This document shows positions 17,501 through 26,582 of a stretch of DNA of 34,635 nt, piece by piece (position 1 is the stretch's first letter; each line of letters begins with the position of its first letter). The stretch is from CAYUWM01 sp964448395 (GTDB lineage: Bacteria > Chloroflexota > Dehalococcoidia > E44-bin15). The stretch covers positions 1 to 34,635 of the forward strand of contig CAYUWM010000013.1 in assembly GCA_964448395.1 (NCBI GenBank), in the 5' to 3' direction. The notes beneath the pieces were generated by a model, which had not been told where the DNA came from, searched no databases, and saw nothing but the letters and a program-made list of their open reading frames with translations. The position numbers and the translations under genes were made by a program.

Positions 17501-17943
17501 ACGATATCTTTGCCGATGACCAGGGGGCCCAGGTTATCGAGTGGGAGAAGATCAACCCCACCAAGTACAAAGTCAGGGTAAGCTCCTCAGGACCGTTCAT
17601 GCTGAGCTTCGCTGAGACCTACTACCGGCTGTGGGAAGCCAGCGCGAACGGCAGGGAATATCCCAGTGTGGCCATTAACTCGGTGGTGAACGGGTTCTGG
17701 ATAGAAGACGAAGGGGAGCTGGAGATAACTATAGAGTTCAGTACCCAGCGTATGTTCTACTATGGATCCACCATCTCTGGGATTAGCATCGCGACCACGC
17801 TGGCTTTCCTGCTGTGGAACTGGAGGAAGAACAGGAATCAATCGAAAGAATCAAAGGATAGCAGAATTTGCGATACCACAGTTAAGGGAAGCTTGAGGAG
17901 AATAGTTGGGAGATGGCGAAAATTGAGGATGAGGTCTAATTAG
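14548..17943 (+). CDS. GT-C-like membrane glycosyltransferase with outer carbohydrate-binding-like domains, copy 1
   Basis: A 1,131-residue protein from a GTG start with GAGG (14539-14542) upstream. A basic N-terminal tail is followed by about a dozen hydrophobic segments (about residues 70-490). The first outer loop holds PNYSDLIWPYSS, where the Asp is a candidate GT-C catalytic acid. An outer region of about 570 residues contains two beta-sandwich, CBM-like modules (about 767-843, DGDYHILVRY...; about 863-975, IYEAESALNYSG...) and a YfhO-like beta domain (about 992-1060), then one C-terminal membrane segment. The layout recalls mycobacterial AftD (GT-C plus CBMs). It probably uses a polyprenyl-phosphate sugar outside the membrane. 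It is paralogous to the next gene, 56 bases downstream. The enzyme class is inferred from layout only. Confidence 0.7.
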   Translation: MKLPNLQIRRIGESAGSIVRPRLRIFSPKGRLRPSFTILRRTLAPLKLAAGFLAAVVRVVKPRLRLSNFNICLIGATLGLAAGLVFFRHFIFNPGVPNYSDLIWPYSSHLYPMHYTWDEFQQAPVVLNQMLGYMLIYPFPAQLGIRLLYVIIFIIMGLSMFFSTFKLSLPRHKTGRVPLIAATLATLFFVLNPIIISNIMHWYLLWFYAFIPLLVYFSYTAFRDVFSLNRWGFIKRSILVALILFLMSPSPQLPYYFPFLLLALLAGFSRPALDYLKRSVLLGGLILVLYVAFSAVWLLPIAMGSSASISDSTVFSRNLVQTLGLRTSLFESFTVSAHTSTHQFWEWFKIPESMLFWWKASLVVIPVIAFGSLLLRRSKLIIWLCIFALAFMFLGKGTKPPFEGFYEWFTIDSPVISSFGWQFRWPHKWLIPLAGCYCILVGFTISFFLGWVRDRIKWRKVGKILFVFSILIFIAAPLYPGYPLLTGDLTGHLRPKISPYVGYIKDFNDWMEQDTSVSKIFYFPQPYYWGSPKPTQPTGGQLRPGLVLRGYVFVRDAMPKTTRIGELLSIWNVKYYVYQARQYAEEVRAEMLADISQQEDLDLVHQILPFSVDDKEYYHLYIYQNEEQSSPVEVSTHSVAVVGGMDHMLSLLTADSYDLEQYPVVLLDQLTKSSDYLDEADTLVSNQYSLDLYMSLLEEKYMVKPFDWVDPDPETSWIKASTAGLQGGAWPFYMRNAGLENWQQDYGEGLVWTNGHVPLNMPFGVDQDGDYHILVRYFQSTTGHSGIQVNLDDEPISEVATKGKTTEWLWEDIGTFTLQRGSHTLSIKNVRGLNAVNLFAVVPTDELERYQAQVKESLIDKRIIHIYEAESALNYSGADSSGMYAGSASNGEVLNMSPVSLAWRDIDILREGNYRLAVRLKGSVQVRMDDQTFTLTSNELDFAYLNPLHMEEGVHDLQLIPTGGQDCHLDVVWLYSTDVNGETVDDIFADDQGAQVIEWEKINPTKYKVRVSSSGPFMLSFAETYYRLWEASANGREYPSVAINSVVNGFWIEDEGELEITIEFSTQRMFYYGSTISGISIATTLAFLLWNWRKNRNQSKESKDSRICDTTVKGSLRRIVGRWRKLRMRSN

Positions 17944-17984
17944 AAGAACTAACAAATTCTGGATTGAGCCATTGGAGAGCGCGT

Positions 17985-17990
17985 AAGGAG
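17985..17990 (+). promoter_or_regulatory. Shine-Dalgarno site deciding the start of GT-C-like copy 2
   Basis: AAGGAG touches ATG 17991 with no spacer but stands 9 bases before the in-frame GTG 18000. A further in-frame TTG lies at 17964 with only a weak TCTGGA upstream. GTG 18000 is therefore preferred; copy 1 also starts with GTG. Confidence 0.55.
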
Positions 17991-17999
17991 ATGTCGAGA

Positions 18000-20900
18000 G
18001 TGTACGAATTCCTAACCAGCAGGTTCAGGATATCCAGCACCTCAAGGCGTCATTCGCTAAGGGTTTTAAGTCGGATGGCAGGCTTATTAGTCATGTTGTT
18101 TTCAACTCTGAGACGCAGGTGCAGGCTGTCTAACTTCACCATCTTATTCATAGGTGCTATGCTGGGGCTGGGTGGTGGCCTCTTCTTTCTAAGGGATTTC
18201 ATATTTACCCCCGGTCTGGCCAACATGTGGGAGATGGTGTGGCCATACAGCTCAGAGCTGTATCCCTGGTATTTTACATGGGATCAGTTCAGGCAGTACC
18301 CCACAATCATTAATCACATGATGGTATATCTCCTGGTTTATCCGTTCCCCGCCGAGATTGCCCAGCGTCTGCTCTATCTTCTCCCATTCACTATCATGGG
18401 AATGTCCATGTTTTTCGTAATCTTCAAGCTTACTGCCCCCCGACATAAAACGGCCAAGGTTCCGCTCATAGCTGCCACTTTGGCATCGCTGATTTTTATG
18501 TGCAATCCCGTAGTGATATATCGGCTTACAACATGGTACCATATGTGGTTCTATGCCCTCCTCCCTTTCTTGGTTTATTTGTCATACACTACTTTCAGGG
18601 GGATCCTTCAATTCGACAGAACGGAATTTATTAAAAAATCCATTCTGTTGGCATTACTCCTATCGATAATGTCCGCATCAGAGAGGATGCCCTATTATTT
18701 CCCCTTTCTTCTTCTCGGGTTCTTTGCCGGTTTCTCCCGTCTATTCTGGTGGGATTATCTGAAGAGATCTTTTCTGCTAATAGCGCTAACTCTGCTACTG
18801 TACCCTATATTCTCTTCCCTATGGCTAATACCTCTTGCAACAGGATCACCGGCTACTGCCAATGACTTGTATATACTTTCCCGTCCTGTGGTAGAAAGCT
18901 ACAGTGCTAACGCCGATCTGTTTAATGTATTCAGCCTTCAGTACTGTGGATGGAATCAATTTGACAAGTTGTTTTGGATTCCTGATTCCATAGTTCCCTT
19001 CTGGGAAGCTGCGCTGTTGGCGGTTCCGATAATCGGCTTCAGCTCCATACTGTTTCGCCGCAGCAAGCTTATAATATGGCTAGTGATTTTCGCGCTGGCA
19101 TGTATATTCTTGGGTAAGGGTATAAACCCGCCGCTGGGCGACGTCTACTACTGGCTGGTTTTTGATGCGCCGATTGTGTCTTTCTTCGGGTGGCAATTCA
19201 GGCTTCCGCTTATGTGGCTTATGCCCCTCATGTTTTGCTACTCTATGCTGTTCGGCATTACTATAAGTAGCTTTCTGGGTTGGGCAAGGGATAGGATAAA
19301 GTGGAAAAAGATGGGATGGGTCATATTTGCCATCTCCATCATTGTCCTGCTGCCGGTCTCGCTACTCCCTGGATATCCTCTACTGACGGGACACCCGGCA
19401 CCGATGAAGGTGGGTATCAAGATGCGTGACACTTTCATGGATGTTGCGGAATTCGTGAAGCGAGACCCATCAGATACTAAGATGTTATGGCTCGACCTGC
19501 CGTACTCCTGGGGCTCACCCAAGCCATCGACACCGCCGGGGTCTTATATGGAACCGGGACAGGCACCTTACGGCTACGTATACCTCCACAATGAGTTGCC
19601 GAACACCGTGCGTTTCGGAGAGGTCTTGTCGGTGTGGAACGCTAGGTACTTGGTTGCGATTGCAACAAGCGAACATGCGAAGCCGATGAATTATGCTGAG
19701 CTGTTAAGACAGGAAGACTTGGAGCAGGTGCAGCAGTTCGGACCGTATTACGTCTTCGAGTATCCGAAGGATACCTCGCAGGTGGAGGCTAGCACCCAGA
19801 GCGTAGCGGTTCAGGGTGGATGGGAGACTATGCTGTCGCTCCTGGCTGTCGATTCGTATGACATGACCCGCTCACCCACCTTCTTCCTGGATCAGCTGGT
19901 GACGAACAGCGATTACCTGCCGGGGGCGGACGTCCTGGTATCGAACCAGTACAGTGTGGATATCTATCTGTCTCAGCTGGAAGAGAAGTACATGATCTCG
20001 CCATACGATGTTGTGGATGATCACCACGACACGAAGTGGACCAAGGCCTCACCCAAGAACCTGGGCTCTTCGCAGTGGCATTTCTATTTGAAAAATTCGG
20101 GTCTGGAGAGCCGGCAGTTCACCTATGATAAGAGACTGGTGTGGACCAACGGGCATGATCCCCTGTATATGCCTTTTGAGGTGGATCAAAGCGGTGACTA
20201 CCACATTCTGATTCGGTACCTCCAGAGTACCTCCGGCCACAGTGGTATAACGGTATCACTCGATGATGTGCAGATAGGCGAGATAGCGACTAAAGGTCTG
20301 CCGGTTGAGTGGCGGTGGACAAACATCGGCATCTTCGACCTCCAGCAGGGGAGCCACACCCTCGGCATCCAGAACGTTAGAGGATTGAACGCCGTTAATT
20401 TGCTGGCGGTGGTTCCCCCCAATGAGCTGGAACGATATCAAGCGCAGGTGGATGAAACACTGATTGGCAAACGAATCGTCCATATCTGGGAGGCTGAATC
20501 CGCTCTCAATCGCTCGGGTGCAGAGATTTCGGGCATTTATGCCGGTAACGCAAGCAATGGCGAGGTGCTCAACCTGTCGACGGGTTCGCGGGCATGGCGT
20601 GATATCGATATCCTCAGGGACGGCAGCTACCGGATGGCGGTAAGGTTGAATGGGAGCGCCCGGGTTAGCATCGACGACCAGGACTTCACGCTTTCATCGA
20701 ACGAGTTAGACTTTGTCTATTTGTCCCATATAGATATGACTAAAGGGACATATACTCTGCAGATAACTCCTGACTCAGGGCAATGCGATCTCGATGTGGT
20801 TTGGCTCTACTCGGTCGAGGAAGCCGATGAGACCGTGGATGACATATTCGTAGGTGATGAATCTCCTGCCCAGGTGATCGAATACGAGAAGATCGACCCC

Positions 20901-21284
20901 ACCAAGTACAGAGTCAGGGTCAGCGCCTCGGAGCCGTTCATGCTAAGCTTCGCCGATTCATACAACAGGCTGTGGGAAGCCAGCGTGAACGGGAAGATGT
21001 ATCCCAGTGTGCCGCTGCATACGTTTATAAATGGCTTTTGGATAGAGGATACTGGGGAGATGGAGATAATCATAGAGTTCAGGAGCCAGAAATGGCTCTA
21101 CCGAGGGGCTATTATTACCGTGATCAGCATCGTCGCGGCGCTGGCATTCCTGCTGTGGAACTGGAGGAAGGGGAGATGGAGGTGGTTGGGTAGGCCAACT
21201 TTGCGCAACATCAAGAACAGCATCGAAACAGTGTTTGATAGAATCAGACATCGGTCACGAAGCGATAAGGCGGTTATTGACTAG
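18000..21284 (+). CDS. GT-C-like membrane glycosyltransferase with outer carbohydrate-binding-like domains, copy 2
   Basis: About 1,094 residues from GTG 18000 (alternatives 17991 and 17964). It aligns with copy 1 over its whole length: the first helix (LSNFTILFIGAMLG), PRHKTAKVPLIAATLAS, the loop RDRIKWKK, the two CBM-like modules (GDYHILIRYLQSTSGHSG and IWEAESALNRSGA) and the YfhO-like end (FMLSFADSYNRLWEASVNG). The outer part is visibly more conserved than the outer loop at about residues 300-345, where the copies differ strongly (SRPVVESYSANADLF against SRNLVQTLGLRTSLF). The candidate catalytic loop has Glu (ANMWEMVWPYSS) in place of the copy-1 Asp. It is probably an extracytoplasmic glycosyltransferase of different specificity, born by tandem duplication. 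Confidence 0.7.
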   Translation: MYEFLTSRFRISSTSRRHSLRVLSRMAGLLVMLFSTLRRRCRLSNFTILFIGAMLGLGGGLFFLRDFIFTPGLANMWEMVWPYSSELYPWYFTWDQFRQYPTIINHMMVYLLVYPFPAEIAQRLLYLLPFTIMGMSMFFVIFKLTAPRHKTAKVPLIAATLASLIFMCNPVVIYRLTTWYHMWFYALLPFLVYLSYTTFRGILQFDRTEFIKKSILLALLLSIMSASERMPYYFPFLLLGFFAGFSRLFWWDYLKRSFLLIALTLLLYPIFSSLWLIPLATGSPATANDLYILSRPVVESYSANADLFNVFSLQYCGWNQFDKLFWIPDSIVPFWEAALLAVPIIGFSSILFRRSKLIIWLVIFALACIFLGKGINPPLGDVYYWLVFDAPIVSFFGWQFRLPLMWLMPLMFCYSMLFGITISSFLGWARDRIKWKKMGWVIFAISIIVLLPVSLLPGYPLLTGHPAPMKVGIKMRDTFMDVAEFVKRDPSDTKMLWLDLPYSWGSPKPSTPPGSYMEPGQAPYGYVYLHNELPNTVRFGEVLSVWNARYLVAIATSEHAKPMNYAELLRQEDLEQVQQFGPYYVFEYPKDTSQVEASTQSVAVQGGWETMLSLLAVDSYDMTRSPTFFLDQLVTNSDYLPGADVLVSNQYSVDIYLSQLEEKYMISPYDVVDDHHDTKWTKASPKNLGSSQWHFYLKNSGLESRQFTYDKRLVWTNGHDPLYMPFEVDQSGDYHILIRYLQSTSGHSGITVSLDDVQIGEIATKGLPVEWRWTNIGIFDLQQGSHTLGIQNVRGLNAVNLLAVVPPNELERYQAQVDETLIGKRIVHIWEAESALNRSGAEISGIYAGNASNGEVLNLSTGSRAWRDIDILRDGSYRMAVRLNGSARVSIDDQDFTLSSNELDFVYLSHIDMTKGTYTLQITPDSGQCDLDVVWLYSVEEADETVDDIFVGDESPAQVIEYEKIDPTKYRVRVSASEPFMLSFADSYNRLWEASVNGKMYPSVPLHTFINGFWIEDTGEMEIIIEFRSQKWLYRGAIITVISIVAALAFLLWNWRKGRWRWLGRPTLRNIKNSIETVFDRIRHRSRSDKAVID

Positions 21285-21338
21285 TTGTCGCAAAGTCCGC
21301 TGCTACCAAAAGGTCTTTAGTGTCGCTAGAAAGCCCTC

Positions 21339-22457
21339 ATGATGGCTAAAACTATAATTGTTATCCCAACCTATAACGAGGCCGAAAATATTAAAACCCT
21401 TATCGAGCAACTGGAAGCTCTGGAGGGAGACTATGGGATAATAATCGTCGATGATAACAGCCCGGATGGGACGGCGGTAATCGTTGAGGAGATGGGACAA
21501 CGCTGGGATAATATCGAGGTTCACCGCAGATCGGGCAAGCTGGGGATTGGCTCGGCGATCCGTGAGGGCATGGGGAAGGCTCTAGCCCATACCGACTGCC
21601 AGCATATTGTGACCATGGATGCCGATATGTCCCACAATCCTAAAGATATCCCTCGTCTGTTAGATGCTATTCAGGCTGGGGAAGCAGGCATGGTTCAGGG
21701 CAGCCGTTATATAAAGGGAGGAGGGATCATTGGGTGGGGTTTCCTCAGGAAATTGCAGAGCCGCGTGGCGAATCTCCTCTGCGGTCTGCTCTTCGGGTTA
21801 CCCAGCGAAGTGACCACCTATTTTAGGGCTTACACTAAGGAAAGCGCCCAAGTAGTGGTAGATGAGGCCCTTGCCGACAAGTATGAGTTCGCTGTGCGAT
21901 CAGCTATTGCTGTGAAAGACCACGGGCTACAAATAGCAGAGGTTCCTATCGTTTTCACCAACAGAACCATCGGGAAGAGCAAGCTAAAGCCATCGGACGT
22001 TTTGGTCTGGTTTGCCGTGCTGCTAAGGATGTTTTTGACTCGCCAAGTACATAGATTGGAGTCAGGACGATTTTTAAAATTCTGCATCGTAGGTCTTACA
22101 GGTGTGGGGGTAAATGAAGGGCTCTTTGCGCTGCTTACCTCGAACAGGGTCTGGGGTGAACAATATGTGTACTACACCGGTATTATTGCTGTCGAAGCAT
22201 CGATCATCACTAACTTCATTCTAAATGACCTCTGGACCTTCAGGGACAGGAGAGAACTAGCGGGTTGTACCCTCCACCGCATGCTCAAATATAACCTTAC
22301 CTGCGTGGTGGGTGTTGGTATTAATATGGGCGTCTTCTCGCTCTTCTATGAAATCTTTGATGTCCACAAACTCGTTTCCTGGCTTATCGGCATAGCATCT
22401 GCAGTAGTGTGGAACTATGGCGGGAGCACTCTATGGGCTTGGAAAACGGGGAAATAG
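21339..22457 (+). CDS. Polyprenol-phosphate sugar synthase fused to a GtrA flippase domain
   Basis: A 372-residue fusion. Residues 1-235 form a DPM1-type GT2 domain (IIVIPTYNEAENI, IIVDDNSPDGTA, D94-A-D96 in TMDADMSHNP, TTYFRAYTKE, VPIVFTNRTIGKSKL). Residues of about 244-368 form a GtrA domain with four hydrophobic segments (RFLKFCIVGLTGVGVNEG, NFILNDLWTFRDRR, KYNLTCVVGVGINM). The first half makes polyprenyl-phosphate sugar and the second is thought to flip it. Placed 54 bases after the two GT-C-like genes, it is the obvious donor supplier for them. ATG 21339 and 21342 are both possible starts and neither has a clear Shine-Dalgarno site. It ends the + strand glycan cluster. Confidence 0.9.
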   Translation: MMAKTIIVIPTYNEAENIKTLIEQLEALEGDYGIIIVDDNSPDGTAVIVEEMGQRWDNIEVHRRSGKLGIGSAIREGMGKALAHTDCQHIVTMDADMSHNPKDIPRLLDAIQAGEAGMVQGSRYIKGGGIIGWGFLRKLQSRVANLLCGLLFGLPSEVTTYFRAYTKESAQVVVDEALADKYEFAVRSAIAVKDHGLQIAEVPIVFTNRTIGKSKLKPSDVLVWFAVLLRMFLTRQVHRLESGRFLKFCIVGLTGVGVNEGLFALLTSNRVWGEQYVYYTGIIAVEASIITNFILNDLWTFRDRRELAGCTLHRMLKYNLTCVVGVGINMGVFSLFYEIFDVHKLVSWLIGIASAVVWNYGGSTLWAWKTGK

Positions 22458-22478
22458 CGCTATACCGCGCTGGCGCTC

Positions 22479-22507
22479 TTGAAGCACATAATTATGGGTG
22501 ATACAAT
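22479..22507 (+). promoter_or_regulatory. Promoter of tRNA-Lys
   Basis: TTGAAG at 22479-22484, a 17-base spacer and TACAAT at 22502-22507, with a TG upstream (TGATACAAT). Transcription would start near 22514, six bases before the mature tRNA. Confidence 0.75.
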
Positions 22508-22519
22508 CACTATACCAGT

Positions 22520-22591
22520 GGGCCGTTAGCTCAGGGGTAGAGCACCTGACTTTTAATCAGGGTGTCGTGGGTTCGATCCCCACACGGCTCA
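22520..22591 (+). tRNA. tRNA-Lys (anticodon TTT)
   Basis: A 72-base cloverleaf. The acceptor stem GGGCCGT/ACGGCTC has one G-T pair and discriminator A. The D arm has GCTC...GAGC. The anticodon stem CCTGA/TCAGG has loop CTTTTAA and anticodon TTT at 22552-22554. The T arm is GTGGG-TTCGATC-CCCAC. CCA is not encoded. It stands alone between the glycan cluster and the GC-rich right-hand part. No clear terminator follows. Confidence 0.97.
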
Positions 22592-22751
22592 CTTTTATAG
22601 TTAAAGACCCCACTTTGTTCGGGTTAGATTACCCCGTTCTTCCAAGTTTAGACCTTGCCCCGCCAGACAGGCCAGTTTGACGGAGTGTACGCTGCGATAA
22701 TCAGTTTAATCTGCAGAATTATCAAGGCATGCTTACGTGACCATTAGTTCT
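22592..22751. other. Gap after tRNA-Lys, no gene seen
   Basis: This 160-base gap lies between the tRNA and the end of the minus-strand Cys-motif gene. It holds an AT-rich imperfect hairpin (GATAAT/ATTATC, 22696-22723) without a T-tract, and no convincing gene or terminator. Confidence 0.4.
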
Positions 22752-22958
22752 CTACTCCCAGGGCTTCTTGCCGGTCTGCTTCTCCCGCGACACGCAGGGC
22801 CAGGGCACGTGCAGCAAGCCCATCAGCTTGCCCAGCGTGTAGTACTCCGCCTTCAGCACCGGCCTCAGCCACTTGGCGTTGCCCCGCGCCGCCACGCATA
22901 TGGGGCACCCCGAATCGCACATCTTCCCGATGCCTGTTACCTCTGACTTCTGCGTCAT
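22752..22958 (-). CDS. Small hypothetical Cys-motif protein (68 aa)
   Basis: The protein starts MTQKSEVTGIGK, then carries C14-x3-C18-x2-C21 (MCDSGCPICVAARGN), a basic and aromatic middle and a further Cys (C55, HVPWPCVSREK). The start is fixed by AGGAGGG at 22964-22970. A longer open frame extends upstream but only runs antisense-of-frame through the lipoprotein gene. The Cys spacing equals that of radical SAM cluster sites, but 68 residues is far too short for such an enzyme; a metal- or cluster-binding mini-protein is possible. The gene lies 35 bases after the lipoprotein gene and shares its first 12 codons almost exactly. I do not recognise the family. Confidence 0.65.
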   Translation of the reverse strand: MTQKSEVTGIGKMCDSGCPICVAARGNAKWLRPVLKAEYYTLGKLMGLLHVPWPCVSREKQTGKKPWE

Positions 22959-22970
22959 GGCAGCCCTCCT
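22922..22970 (-). repeat. Leader repeat copy 1 (Shine-Dalgarno plus first codons)
   Basis: These 49 bases match 23680-23728 at 46 positions by eye. Both copies hold AGGAGGG, the start codon and the codons for MTQKSEV-x-GIGK. Sequence outside the repeat is unrelated. Confidence 0.9.
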
Positions 22971-22993
22971 CATATTTAGATATTCGACCCGCT

Positions 22994-23716
22994 CTAATCC
23001 GTGAAGTCCAGGGTGAAGGTCCACCCCAGGAAGGACGACGCTTGGGACACCGCGTGCTCCGATTTGACGCCGAGGGCGGAAGAGTCCTCCATGAGCATAT
23101 CCGCGTCGGAATGGAGCGCCACCTCGCCCTCGCCGTTGACCGCGTACAGCACCATGTCGCCCGGCAGTCCCATGTCCTCCACGATGCTCCGGCTCAGCTC
23201 GTCCAGGTACACCGATACCCCCAGCACGCCGGTCACGTCCCCGCCGTCCTTCACCGGCACCACGGCGACCATCACCTTCCTGCCCGTCGATTTGCTCACC
23301 ACCAGGTCGCCGACCACGATCTCCCCCGCCAGCACCCTGGGGAAATACGCGCGGTCGGCCAGGTTGGCGCTGGTCTTCCCCTCGTCCACGGTGTAGTACG
23401 AGCCGTTGGGCAGGGCGTACCACGCGACCAGCGGGATGCTGGCCTCCTCGAACGTGGTGAGGACGTCCACCATCTCATCCCAGTCCCCGGATAGCACCTC
23501 GTCCACTACCGCCATCACCTCCATGGAGCCCACCACCCCCTCGATGCGGGCCTCCGTCAGCGCGGCGGCGGCGGAAACCCCCACCTCTGCATCCATCTCG
23601 CCCGCCGGGCCGCTGCCCTCGCCGCACCCCACGGCGGCCAAAACTACAGCCAGGCAGATAATTATAAACAGGCCTGTCTTCTTCCCGATGCCCTTTACCT
23701 CTGACTTCTGCGTCAT
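22994..23716 (-). CDS. Lipoprotein with Cache-type sensor domain
   Basis: A 240-residue protein. A basic N-terminus and hydrophobic segment (GLFIIICLAVVLAAVGC) end in a lipobox with Cys31 as the likely lipidated residue. The outer part shows the Cache pattern: RAYFPRVLAGEIVVGDLVVS, STGRKVMVAVVPVKD, GDVTGVLGVSVYLDELS, then a second part ending SFLGWTFTLDF. Cache domains bind small ligands outside the cell, usually in chemoreceptors or kinases; here no signalling domain is attached. AGGAGGG precedes the ATG. A promoter lies at 23771-23799, and the divergent neighbour is a soluble PAS histidine kinase, so a ligand-binding accessory role is possible. Confidence 0.82.
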   Translation of the reverse strand: MTQKSEVKGIGKKTGLFIIICLAVVLAAVGCGEGSGPAGEMDAEVGVSAAAALTEARIEGVVGSMEVMAVVDEVLSGDWDEMVDVLTTFEEASIPLVAWYALPNGSYYTVDEGKTSANLADRAYFPRVLAGEIVVGDLVVSKSTGRKVMVAVVPVKDGGDVTGVLGVSVYLDELSRSIVEDMGLPGDMVLYAVNGEGEVALHSDADMLMEDSSALGVKSEHAVSQASSFLGWTFTLDFTD

Positions 23717-23728
23717 GGCAACCCTCCT
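23680..23728 (-). repeat. Leader repeat copy 2 (Shine-Dalgarno plus first codons)
   Basis: Partner of 22922-22970, covering the ribosome-binding site and first 12 codons of the Cache lipoprotein. Confidence 0.9.
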
Positions 23729-23770
23729 TAAAAAATCTGCGCCGCGAACCTATATAGGAAGTGGTAATGA

Positions 23771-23799
23771 ATGGTACACCCGCAGACAGCGGTTGTCAA
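23771..23799 (-). promoter_or_regulatory. Promoter of the Cache lipoprotein pair
   Basis: On the minus strand, TTGACA (23799-23794), a 17-base spacer and TACCAT (23776-23771), followed by TCATTACC. It lies about 55 bases before the lipoprotein start and belongs to the TTGACA/TAYCATT group seen in this part of the window. Confidence 0.65.
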
Positions 23800-23836
23800 T
23801 AGGCACGGCTGGCATACGACGAGGGGTATAAAAAAT

Positions 23837-23970
23837 GGGAGTGGCCTTGCTAAACAGTGGTGAGCAATGTGGGGCAGAGCCATGAGACCGCAGCACTGCC
23901 ACTCCCGCCCGCATTATAGCAACCCCTGCGGGTGCACGCAAGCGGGGGCGACGCGGCGAACGCCGCCGTC
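23837..23970. other. Structured stretch between divergent sensor genes
   Basis: The 345-base gap between the lipoprotein and the kinase has no gene. It contains a 9-base inverted repeat (GGGAGTGGC at 23837-23845, GCCACTCCC at 23898-23906) enclosing a smaller TTGCT/AGCAA pair, and further right a GCGGCG-AA-CGCCGC palindrome just before the kinase promoter. It may be regulatory or RNA structure; the function is unknown. Confidence 0.35.
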
Positions 23971-23971
23971 C

Positions 23972-24001
23972 TTGACACGCAAGGCCGATGTTAAGTATCA
24001 T
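23972..24001 (+). promoter_or_regulatory. Promoter of the PAS histidine kinase
   Basis: TTGACA at 23972-23977, an 18-base spacer and TATCAT at 23996-24001, followed by T. The transcript would have a leader of about 55 bases before ATG 24062. Confidence 0.65.
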
Positions 24002-24061
24002 TAGACGCTGCACCGATACGGATGCACCCTCGACCCGCAAGGTATCGGCAGCGTACCAGCC

Positions 24062-26436
<2,375 letters not shown>

Positions 26437-26437
<1 letters not shown>

Positions 26438-26455
26438 CCGCCGTTGCCCGGCGGC
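26437..26455 (+). terminator. GC-rich hairpin at the end of the kinase gene
   Basis: GCCGCCG-TTGCC-CGGCGGC, a 7-bp stem beginning at the last base of the stop codon. No T-tract follows, so it may stop transcription weakly, depend on Rho, or protect the 3' end. Confidence 0.4.
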
Positions 26456-26508
26456 GCAATACCACAACCGAGATCAATCTTCGGACAGCAGATACCAGTC
26501 TCCCGTAA

Positions 26509-26537
26509 TTGACATACCGCTACCCCTGCCATATCAT
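26509..26537 (+). promoter_or_regulatory. Promoter of the STAS-DUF1990 / FAD oxidoreductase operon
   Basis: TTGACA at 26509-26514, a 17-base spacer and TATCAT at 26532-26537. The -10 lies inside an 18-base sequence (26525-26542) repeated exactly at 29038-29055. Confidence 0.75.
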
Positions 26538-26542
26538 TCACT
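26525..26542 (+). repeat. Promoter repeat copy 1
   Basis: CCTGCCATATCATTCACT, identical to 29038-29055. Both copies carry the -10 element, and the similarity continues as (G)TATAC. Confidence 0.8.
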
Positions 26543-26582
26543 GTATACCGCACCGCCCGTAACCGGGATGAAGGAGGACACC

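Noticed and set aside
22456..22471. AGCGC/GCGCT hairpin as terminator of the glycan cluster
   Set aside because: Only five pairs, no T-tract, and it overlaps the region just before the tRNA promoter.
22498..22680. 60-codon + strand frame at the tRNA
   Set aside because: It runs through the complete tRNA-Lys gene and has no ribosome-binding site.
22696..22723. GATAAT...ATTATC hairpin as a terminator for the minus-strand pair
   Set aside because: AT-rich, bulged and without a T-tract on either strand.
22752..23423. 223-codon open frame on the minus strand covering the small Cys-motif gene and part of the lipoprotein gene
   Set aside because: Upstream of 22958 it runs in a different frame through the lipoprotein gene and its peptide is low-complexity Arg/Gly. 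The ATG at 22958 has a strong Shine-Dalgarno site.
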